DNA of 64,000 nucleotides from Aquatica leii (lineage: Eukaryota > Arthropoda > Insecta > Coleoptera > Lampyridae), in NCBI GenBank assembly GCA_035610365.1, contig CM069435.1:10008001-10072000 (forward strand), given 5' to 3'. Under the pieces are notes generated by a model. That model saw only the letters and a program-made list of their open reading frames with translations, made no database searches and had not been told where the DNA came from. Positions 34,801 through 43,639 of this stretch are shown in pieces. The stretch's first letter is position 1, and the number at the start of each line of letters is the position of its first letter. A program made the position numbers and the translations under genes.

Positions 34801-37800
34801 AAATAAAGAAGTCATTTTAGCCATTGGTTTGATAACTTTCTATAAATCGATTGAAAAGTTAATATATTGAAATCGTAACAAATTGTGAATTCCAAAATGT
34901 CTGAAACTAAGAAGAAATGTCGACAGTACAATATTGAGTATTTGAAATATGGATTTACGCAATCTCTAACAAACCAATTATTACCTATGTGTTTAATCTG
35001 CTAAAAGTTTTTTCAAATGAAGCCATGAAGATTTCTAGGCTCCAAGTGCATTTGCATAAAATACATGCTGATAAAAAAGACAAAGAATTATCCTATTTTC
35101 AAAGACTTGAAAAGAAGAATTAAAAACAGGCAAATATATTGTTGCGTATCTATTTATTAAAAACTAATTTATTTATAACGACTAAAAATACGTTTACTTA
35201 ATCTAGAAATATGTACACTTTTAAATTAACCGAACTTAATAAAATCTAATAATAAAAACACTTACACTATAATTTATGTATAACCGTTGTATAACACGAT
35301 AACTAACACGAGATAAGATAACGTCCTCGGATTTGTTTACACTGTAAGTCACGTTCACTCGATTCGGTGTACACTATTATTTATTTAAACGTCGCACGTG
35401 CTAATCACTTGATTAATCTTCTTAATACTGCATGCATTCACATTTCAGCAATAACTGACCTACGATCTGTCTCGTCGCTATATAAAGACATACGGAAATC
35501 TTTCTCGATCGTTCTTCACTTTTCGCTATAACTTCTAGAAAATAGATAGCAGCCTTCTAGAAGGTTCTTGCGTTTGCAAGTAATTTCTTGAACGTTTCAA
35601 TATCAAACCTTTTTGCATCGTGTTCTAAACAAGAAGATGACAGACTTCGCGCTTCATATAATATTTCATTATTAATTGCAAAAGCGGGCGATGAATAAAA
35701 ATATGGCAAAAAAAATAATAGAAAAATGAGTGAAAATTCTCAGAAATCGAAGAAAAACTGTCGGAAAATTCCAGAACAATGGAAGAAAAGATTTACAAAA
35801 ATTCTCAGAAAATGGAAGAAAATTCAAGAAAAATAGAAGAAAAACTCTAAGAACATTTTTAGAAAATGGAGGAAAGTTCTAAAAGTTTAAAAGAAGAATA
35901 CGAACGAGCATAGAAAATCAAATCAAAATTGTTCAAGGGGAAACTCAAGCAGACATGTTAATTTAAAAGAAGAAATATGCTAAGTTCTGGAAAACGGAAA
36001 ACAATCTATGAATGAGAAAATAGAAGCAATAGAAGACAAATTAGAAGACAGAATGAAACTGCTTGAAGAAAGAATGAACCAAATGAATTGTCACGATGAA
36101 GGAAGCGTTACGAGTGAAGATTTAATAATGGACCATCGGGAAGAAATCACACAAGTTTAAAGTTGTTCCAAAAAAATTTTGACGTGTAAAGTTCCATGCT
36201 CAACCTACTACAAGCAGTTTGAAACCGCAGCTACAGCTAATGGTTGGAGCAACAAGCAGAAAGCTACGTCTTTAATAGTGTCTTTACGTGGAGAAGCGCT
36301 TGGAATTTTACAAACTGTTCCGGACCACCTGCAAGAAAACTACGAACTCTTAGTTTCCCAATTAGAAATGAGATATGGAGATGCTCATCTTCAACAAATG
36401 TACCAAGCGCAAATTAAAAGTCGGGTTCAGAAAGCTGCCGTAAGTCTTCAAGAGTTTGAAGTTATCCTACAGCACCAGATACTTTCTTAAAGCAGTTGGT
36501 TATTCAAACCTTTGTAGACGGCTTCCGAGACAACATAACGCAGCAGACTCTCCGGTTAGCTCGACGGAAGTCGTTGGATGACGCTTTAACCCATGCTTTA
36601 GAGTTTGAAACGGCAAAACAAACGTCGCACCGAAGCAGCCATAAGTTCCGTTGTGTTGCAGAAATATCCTCGCACACAAAAGAAAGCATTCAAGACATAG
36701 TGCGACGAGTATTTCGGGAACGAGTAGCTCGAGGAAAAGAACTGACGTGCTGTAACTGCGAGAAAGTGGGCCACGTACGACGACGCTAAACTAAACCCAG
36801 AAGAAAACCAGAAGAATGTCCGGAAAACTAGAAGAAGTCGACCGAATGGGGCGAAAGTCGACCTCAACGAGCCATGCCCCGAAGATTACCATACAAATGG
36901 CATCGCTTAGGGAGCAATTGCATAGCATTTATCTCGATGGCAAGATCAATGGGAGAAGCGTCCAGTTACTGGTTGACACGGGAGCGACGAAGACCATCAT
37001 TCGTCCTGACATGTTATTGGAAAACGAGAAGACATCACCAGTAACAGTACGACTTCGAACGGCGACGGGCGACGAAATACCTACTCACGGACAAGTCAAA
37101 GTAACGATTAGTTTGGGAAATGGAGTACTCGACCATCAAGAATTAGTAGCCGACATCCCGGAAGAAGTTATCCTGGGGATGGACGTGATAAAAAAGTATG
37201 GGTTCCATTTGGATATGAAAAACGATGTCCTGAAGATCGACAATGAAGAAATTCCTTTTCATTCGTCAAAGAAAGCAGTCGTGCGAGTTTTATTAAGTGA
37301 AGACGTGACTCTGCCTGCAAGGACTGAAAGTGTGGTAATGGGACGCCTGGATGGAAATCTCCGGGAAGGCTACATACGCGCGATTGAAAATAGGACTACT
37401 CGTTGGAAGAACTTTAGTACGAGTAAAAAACACAATGCCAGTAAGGATCTTAAACATCAACGTTAAAAAAGAAGACCATGGTAGGCCAATGCACGCCAGT
37501 ATCTCAAATTGTGAGATGCGTAAAGTCTAACGAAGATACGTCGCTGAAGAAGTGTCCACAACATCTATTGAACATTCTTACCACTAGATGCCAAAATATC
37601 AGCCAAGACTAGCTGGTTAAAGCTAAAGTGTTGATCCAAGAGTATCAAGATGTGTTGGCGCTAGAGAGTGGTTCCAAAGGAAGAACTAACGTGGTTAAAC
37701 ATAAAATTAATACCGGAGACGATCGGCCGATATGACAAGATCCACGAAGACTTCCTTTGGCAAAAAAAGAAGAAGCCGAACAAATAATTGCGGATATAGA

Positions 37801-40800
37801 TAGAGAAAGCGTGATTGAACCTTCAAGTAGCCCATGGGCATCCCCAGTGGTACCCGTAAAGAAAATGGATGGATCAACGAGGTTTTGCGTAGACTACAGA
37901 CAGCTAAACGACGTGACCAAAATGGACAGCTACCCTTTACCCACAATTCACGATACGTTACACACCCTGTCAGAATCCCAGTGGTTTTCTACGTTAGACT
38001 TAAAAAGTGGTTACTGGCAGATAGAATTGGAACCCAAGGATCGTGAAAAAGCAGCTTCTACGATTTAAACTGGTTTGTGGCAGTTTACTGTAATGCCCTT
38101 CGTCCTGTGTAACGCTCCTGCAACGTTCGAGCGGATGATAGAGACCATCTTGCGAGAATTGTTTTGGAAGACGTGCTTGGTTTACCTGGATGAAGTGATC
38201 GTGGTTGGAAGGTTGTTTAAAGAACACTTGAACAACTTGAAGGAAGTGTACCAGCGACTACGTGGGGCTAATCTCAAACTGAGCCTAAAGAAGTGCTACG
38301 TATTTAAGAAGGAAGTGCAAAACCTTGGCCAGGTCGTATCTAGAGATGGAGTAAAGGCTGACCCAGACAAAATCCGCTCAGTGCAGGCATGGCCAAGGCT
38401 AATCGACAAACATCAGGTCTGAAGTTTGCTTGGGTTCTGCACCTATTATACCCGGATTTGCCAATATTGACAAACCTTTGACAAAATCGACGGAAGAAAG
38501 AGCAGAATTTAGATGGAATGAAAAAAACCCTAGTCACTTCGCCGACCTTGAGTTATCCAAGAGAAGATGAAACATTTGTTTTGGATGTCCACGCAACCAA
38601 TCTGGCCATAGGCGCGGTCCTTTCGCAGGTTGAAGATGAACAAGAAAAAATTATCGCGTATTTTAGCAAGGTTTTGTTAAGGCCAGAAAAGAATAATTGC
38701 ATGGTGACTAGAAGGGAGCTGTTAGCAGTCGTCAAGTCCATCGAACATTTCTACAAGTATTTGTATGGACGAAAATTTTTACTGAGAACAGTTCCGTAAC
38801 CCGGAAGGGCAAGTAGCAAGATAGATCGAGAGACTGCAAGAGTATGATTATGACACAGAACACCTTGCCGGAAGCAGTCGTCGGAAGGCTGATGCCTTGT
38901 CCAGAAGACCATGTCCGGCGGACTGCAGCCATTGTTCGCGACGTGAAGAAAAAGTTGAATGCCTCTGGAGAACTACTATGATTGAAAACGAGTGAGAACC
39001 CAAGCAGTTGCGTCGCGAACAAGAAAATAACCCTGAAATAAGACTACTCTTGAACTGGAAAGAAAACGGTCGACGACTAACCTAGGAGGAAGTGAGTGCT
39101 TTGGGCAGAAACATAAAAGCGAACTGGGCGTAGAAGTAGTAGAAGACGGTCTTTTTAAGCAAATCTTAGAAAGTTTCGAGAGCACGGGAAGCAGACTACA
39201 GCTCGTAGTGCCAAAGAGCCGGGTGTCACAAGTGTTGAAGCATCTTTACGATGGTACATCAAGAGGACACTTTGGCAATTAGAAGACATTGGGAAAAGTT
39301 CGAGAACGATTCTACTGGGTGAACTACAAAGAGGACGTCATGAAATGGTGCCATAAATACACGATCTGTGCATCAGGAAATGGTCCAGCAAGAAAGCGCA
39401 ATTCACCTATAAAGCAATACAACGTAGAAAGCCATTTGGAAAGAGTAGCGATTGACATAGCAGGGGCGTTTCCAGAATCCGATTCGGGAAATAAATACAT
39501 CCTGGTGGCAATGGATTATATTACGAAATGGACGGAGGCTTACGCCATACTCAATCAGGAAGCAGTTACAGTTGCAGATGTATTAGTAAAAGATTTTTTC
39601 TGACGGTTTGGAGTTTTCGACTGTTGGGAACTAAGAAAACTAAGACGACGCCTCTCCATCCTCAATCTGATGGCATCGTTGAGCGGATGAATCGAACAAT
39701 GGGCAAGTATTTAGCCAAGGTAGTGTCCGAACACCAAAAAGACTGGGATCAGTACTTGCACCTTTTTCTAATGACATATAAATCATCCGTTCACGAAAAC
39801 ACAGACCAAACACCATCCTGTGTGATGCTCGGTCGCAAAATACGATTGCCATGCGACCTTCAATTTGGACGAAGACCGGAAGAAGAAGTTGCTGGAGAAG
39901 ACTATGTCAGCAAGCTGACCAAGAAGCTAGATGAAGTACATGAGGAGGTCCGTAAAAATATACAAATTGCCAGCGACAGGATGAAGACTAGATATGACGT
40001 CAAGGCACAAATTAGTGCGTTTCAACCTGGCGACATGGTCTGGTTGTATAATTCGCAAAGGAAGCGTAGTTTGTCGCCGAAACTGCAAAAGCAATGGGAG
40101 AGTCCCTATGAAGTCGTGCAGCGTATTAATGACTTTATATATCGCATCCAAAAACCTCGCAGAGGCAAGCCAAAAGTAGTCCACGTCGATCGTCTAGCCC
40201 CGTTTGCTGGCGATAACCACAATACACAAGTTCAGGTCCAAACTAGAGTAATAAGCAGCAGAACCAGGAATCAAATCGAAGGAGTGGAGTTTGAGAACTT
40301 TATGGACTTATACGGAGGTTCTAGAAAATCTAAGATCGGAGTTACCACCGAGGAACAACATTGCGTGAGCGAAAATCTTGACATATCCAGAGGGGTTGCA
40401 GTCGTTTTAGATAAATTACAAAGACAGCTACCGGCAACCGGAAAAGTTTTAGGACTACGTGGTAACAGACGCTTCGTTTTCTATTTGTTCACCAAGAAAT
40501 ATTCACATACCAAGCCGTTATACAAAAATCTGTGGCGAACTTTATGGAATCTTAAGAGAGAAATGAAGTTCCACCTTGTTAAGAAATTAGCAGTACCTAA
40601 GCTTGGTTGTGGCTTAAATCAACCGAATTGGAGAACAGTTCAAAACATGTTGTCGCTAACGCCACAATCCTTTCTACCGGTGTCGCATCCAGTCTTCTGT
40701 TCTGGGACAGAACAATCCTAGGGAGGGGACAGTGAAACGTTCTCAAATTCAAGAGCCTTCTCGAAATTGTTATCCATGTTCTAGAACGTATACCGAAAGA

Positions 40801-42379
40801 TACAGAACATTCGAGAAAAATTTCCAAAATGTGTATAAATACAGTACAAACAAATCGTAGGTCAGTTATTTCCTGTAATTCGAAGACGGTAGTGTTAAGA
40901 AGATTATTCAAGTTTAAATAAATAAATAGTTAACGCGTGTGTGCAGATAAATACACGGAGTATAATCTTGTACGTGACTTACGTGTAAACAAACAATAAG
41001 TGTTAAATACTTATCCGCGGACTTTATCTTATCTTCGTGTAAGTGATAGTGTTATACATAAATTATAGTGTAAGTGTTTTTATTATATTTCCTTAAATTT
41101 AATTAGTTCGGTTAATTTAAACGTGTACATATTTTTAGTAGAAGTATAAATAAATTAGTTTTAATAATAAAATTCGTTACAATATTAACCAAAAAAGATA
41201 TTTTGAAAGCTTTAAACAAAAATACATTAACCTTGAATAGTTATCTCAGAATTTCATAAAATCTGTGTAAAACAATGTTAACGAAAGTAATTTAAAATTT
41301 AAGTAAACAAGAGATACTATTCTTTTTATTAATTTTTTATTTTTAAAGTGATAATCGTATGTTGACTGTTAGTGTAAACTTATACAATTAATAAAAAAAC
41401 TCTTACCTTCTAGCTTTTGATAATGTTGGAACTGCCAAATATTTTTGCATACTTCCTTGATTAAAGCATATATAAACCATATATTGTACGGATCCACCAA
41501 TAACTACAGGCCAAAATCCATCTCTAACAGTTGGATCTAAAGTAAAACTAATGTTCAATTTTATATGTTTTTGTAAACACTCTGGGTATTACTCAAATAT
41601 ATTCAATCGTTCTCCTAATGATGCAGTTCTTAATGCTTTGTAAAATCCTCCAACTGATCTCGCGCCCAAGATTAATACCATAATTATAGAAATAATGATG
41701 CCAACAAATTGAATTGCGTCAGTCCAAACAACAGCTTTAAAACCACCTATAGTCGTGTAGAAAATACATATAATGCATACTATGCATATTGTCCTATTTA
41801 TGTCTATTCCAGTTGCTGAAATAGGTAATAAATCTATTGTAATTACTGTATGTGATAAATACCTTGAGCAAACACTAGTGCTGGGATGTAGATAACAATT
41901 GGGTTATGTAGAAATACTGACAGTATGAATAAAAATGAAGCCATCTTTTGAATGCGTTTATCAAATCTTATAGACAAATACTCATAAATACTAGTAAGTT
42001 CTAAGTGAAAGAAAAGTGGCAAAAACAGGTAATTGGTTATGAGATATACGAGAGGTATGGCCAAGCACAACCAAATATAGTTTGATCCAAATTTGTAAAC
42101 ATCAGCCGGTACGGCTAACAACGTTATTCCAGATATTTGGCTACAACATGTCAGTTAAAGTAACGTTAAAATCTATTTTTCCAATACTCACCTGGCAATT
42201 AAAGAAATTGCAATTGGCAATACAGTCATTCGTTTTCCTCCTAATAAATATTCACTCTTAGCATCCCTTTGTGTTCCAACGCACCCAAAATAAACACCAA
42301 TGGCAAGGCTCAATAAGAGCATTACAAAAAACATGCCAAAATCATACCACGAAACCACAGTAATTATTTCGTCGCCCAT
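31881..42379 (-). CDS. SLC5-family sodium:solute symporter gene 2, complete, 8 exons
   Basis: Minus-strand exons: 42192-42379, 41863-42140, 41593-41815, 41407-41547, 32623-32841, 32307-32577, 32107-32258, 31881-32055. All junctions are GT-AG and phases agree, giving 1647 nt (548 codons plus stop) with no internal stop, a usual SLC5 length. Seen: EYLLGGKRM, SIYEYLSIRFDKR, TTIGGFKAVVWTDAIQF and NQGSMQKYLAVPT, all conserved in the SMCT/multivitamin-transporter branch of SLC5. About a dozen hydrophobic helices are evident. The role is sodium-coupled uptake of a small organic solute at the plasma membrane; the substrate is unknown. Six introns are 45-51 bp. Intron 4 (32842-41406, 8565 bp) is full of transposon sequence in both orientations. 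Confidence 0.93.
32890..33570 (-). pseudogene. pogo-like transposase C-terminal relic with PHD-like finger
   Basis: On the minus strand 33558-33355 reads a basic tail (LALQRIPKRKKSFTKKLCRK, APQKKKEV). After a shift it gives a Cys-rich end (LICGETYSTSKSEEGWIKC, then CAGVDLED, ICICDFC; about 33345-33215). The same basic tail plus C-x2-C / W-x-x-C / C-x2-C layout ends the pogo-like relic at 61440-63330. A repeated GTTGGGCAAGACGGAGTAC-like sequence near 32905-32930 and its near complement at 32980-33000 suggest a transposon end. It lies in intron 4 of SLC5 gene 2. Confidence 0.6.
33600..34730 (+). pseudogene. RTE-type LINE fragment (endonuclease)
   Basis: Mixed frames read an APE-type endonuclease of the RTE kind: RLFKAGKLHNTTLEMRRMKI (34050-34110), YYSRNDTRNRNGVAVLVS (34165-34220), LEEALKLTKT, IIGDFNTIVENV (34385-34420), then LPKMRLYT, NQIDYIILNRRFRN (34590-34625) and DADIGSDHNPLVANV (34652-34700) with the catalytic SDH. 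RT is absent. It lies in intron 4 of SLC5 gene 2. Confidence 0.78.
34897..35686 (+). pseudogene. ZBED/hAT-like gene, second copy, 5' fragment
   Basis: The ATG at 34897 opens MSETKKKCRQYNIEYLKYG, parallel to the start of the 3684-7952 gene. A BED finger follows (MCLIC, a stop, KVFSNEAMK, LQVHLHKIHADK) and LSYFQRLEKK. A minus-strand solo LTR (35140-35599) interrupts it; omitting the LTR and one ATAT joins AAACAGGCAAATAT to CAAACCTTTTTGC, and the reading goes on as RLRASYNISLLIAKAGD. It then ends abruptly at about 35686, where gypsy A gag begins. Confidence 0.82.
35140..35599 (-). mobile_element. Solo LTR of gypsy family A, ATAT target duplication
   Basis: The reverse complement starts TGAAACGTTC and ends CGCAACA, and it follows the 3' LTR at 40733-41181 along its length (shared GATCGTAGGTCAGTTATT-like and ATAAATTATAGTGTAAGTG blocks). 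ATAT flanks both sides (35136-35139, 35600-35603). A 4-bp ATAT duplication is what gypsy elements of the 17.6/297 kind make. It is about 460 bp and has no internal region. Confidence 0.88.
35690..36789 (+). pseudogene. gypsy A gag, frameshifted
   Basis: 35700-35900 encodes a repeated MEE/SENS/KIEEK coiled coil in broken frames. 36179-36490 is the gag core (STYYKQFETAATANGWSN, then LRGEALGILQTVPDH, LEMRYGD). 36496-36789 carries FVDGFRDNITQQTLRLAR and a CCHC knuckle start (CCNCEKVGHVRRR), where the final Cys is replaced by a TAA. The stop at 36489-36491 splits gag; otherwise the frame is well kept. Confidence 0.8.
36816..38799 (+). pseudogene. gypsy A protease, reverse transcriptase and RNase H, broken
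   Basis: 36816-37466 holds an aspartic protease (LLVDTGATKTII, flap, then VILGMDVI). 37757-38068 holds the RT N-terminus (SSPWASPVVPVKKMDGSTRF, FSTLDLKSGYWQI). 38075-38422 holds PFVLCNAPATFERM and the active-site box YLDEVIVVG, in which the usual second Asp is Glu, then LGQVVSRDGVKADPDKI. RNase H at 38518-38799 reads VLDVHATNLAIGAVLSQ, where the catalytic Asp of the usual TDAS is His. Stops lie at 37467, 38068 and 38422. Both changes point to loss of activity in addition to the stops. Confidence 0.85.
39280..40721 (+). pseudogene. gypsy A integrase fused to C-terminal macrodomain
   Basis: 39289-39603 has the integrase finger remnant (FYWVNYKEDVMKWC...C) and the first catalytic Asp (AIDIAGAFPE). 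A deletion removes the second Asp block. The long frame 39528-40721 (397 codons) continues with HPQSDGIVERMNRTMGKY (catalytic Glu), MLGRKIRLPCDL, and a GPY/F-type module (LQKQWESPYEVVQRIND, VVHVDRLAPF). It then runs in frame into the macrodomain, ending at TAG 40719-40721 just before the polypurine tract. The single frame shows that the macrodomain is translated with integrase. The fold assignment of the last 120 codons is my inference. Confidence 0.8.
40330..40650 (+). other. TARG1/OARD1-like macrodomain segment of gypsy A
   Basis: Within the integrase frame: a CVSENLDISRGVAVV nucleotide-binding loop (shortened), GKVLGLRGNRRFVFYLFTKK, HTKPLYKNLWRTLWNL, then KKLAVPKLGCGLNQPNW. In TARG1/OARD1 the catalytic Lys lies in a YYLxTKK strand and the catalytic Asp in GCGLD; here Lys is kept and Asp is Asn. 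The family removes ADP-ribose from acidic side chains. The earlier copy at 2255-2560 keeps the N-terminal part that this one has shortened, so the two complement each other as evidence for the domain. Confidence 0.75.
40733..41181 (+). repeat. gypsy A 3' LTR
   Basis: Starts TGAAACG after the purine tract AGGGAGGGGAC (40720-40730) and ends GTTACA. It is 449 bp and related along its length to the inverted solo LTR at 35140-35599 and to 60470-60830. Confidence 0.88.
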
Positions 42380-43639
42380 GTTTACGTATACACTGTTACT
42401 TTACTTATTTGTATATTCACAAACGTTACATAGGTACTCGTTATCGTCCAGATAAGACTGATACATTTTTAGATTGAAACGGGTATAGATTAATTATCAT
42501 TAAGATTATACGTCATTTCATTCTTGGCATCAACAATTTTGTCAACAAACGTCAGAAATATATATAAAGTTCCATTTTAGTCTAATTTCTAATGCTCTTG
42601 TTTTATTTGTATAAAATAACGGATGCGTTTATCTGTGACGTAATTTCCTCCCGGAATTTAGTGTTTAAATCGTTAAAAGATGTATTTTTTTTCAAAAATC
42701 ACAATATTAACTATAATTTCGAAAATATTGTAATTATGTTTTACACAGATAAATAAACGTGACAGTAAAAATTCTACTAATTTAGTAAACCATAAATAAA
42801 CAGGCAAAGTTAACGGAGCTTGTGAAATTCATACATGGTACAATTTACCTTATTATCCAGCGTAGTAATGTAGATAAAGGTTAAAATAAACTTTCGCAAG
42901 AGTAAACACATTGATAAAAACATTGAGGTAAAACGATTCTTTTAGTTTTTCTGTTACTAACAAATAATAGAAAATTACAAAATCATAACATGCTGTAACA
43001 TATACGTAATTAGAACGCTATCATATTGGCAGGAAATGTTCTAGTCTGGTGATACCAAATTTCATAACTTGACGGCTTTGAATTATCGTTCATTGTATTT
43101 ATAAATGCTATGCTACATGAGTATAGTAAAAATGTCAATCACGGACTAGTCTATAAGAACATAAAATTATATTCAGACAAAATCTAACTAACTCAGTTGT
43201 TACAAAAACGGTCATGTTATTGGCTGACGATCTTTTAAACTCAGAACCATAGTAAAGTACAACTATTTTACAAATGGTAGAAGTTAGGCGACGTGTTGGA
43301 GATACTGCTCCACTATTATCTTTTTTTGGCGTTTTCCAAAAAAGTAATATATGCTTCTAAAACTTTTTTGTTTTTTTTATTAAAGAATACATGTTTGCCT
43401 ATTGATCAACAAGAGAAATCCTGCACGGCAAAACAACGAGGAGCGAAGCCTGGACAAGTTTTTTTAACTTAATCACTACAACGAGTTGTATTTAGTGAGA
43501 TAATTCGACGAGTAAAAGCAGAGACAACCGTAAGACAACGAGTAAAAGGCACAATGTCACTTTAACGTTTATTGTGGGCTTTAATTATTTAACTTTGTAA
43601 AATAAAACACAGTTTAAAATTAACAAATATTGAAATTAA
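42380..43639. other. 5' flank of SLC5 gene 2; no other gene seen
   Basis: AT-rich sequence upstream of the gene 2 start. Short ACAACGAG/GACGAGTAAAAG repeats occur near 43430-43555 without an assignable meaning. Confidence 0.45.

Larger units (their letters stand above)
35690..41181 (+). mobile_element. Ty3/gypsy family A retrotransposon, 5'-truncated, with macrodomain and 3' LTR
   Basis: The order is gag coiled coil, gag core, zinc knuckle, protease, RT, RNase H, integrase, macrodomain, polypurine tract, 3' LTR. No forward 5' LTR is present: the left edge abuts the ZBED fragment, so the 5' LTR and leader are lost. It sits in intron 4 of SLC5 gene 2, antisense to the gene. Related copies are at 838-2585, 35140-35599 (solo LTR, opposite strand) and 59606-60830 (-). 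There is no env reading frame. Confidence 0.9.
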
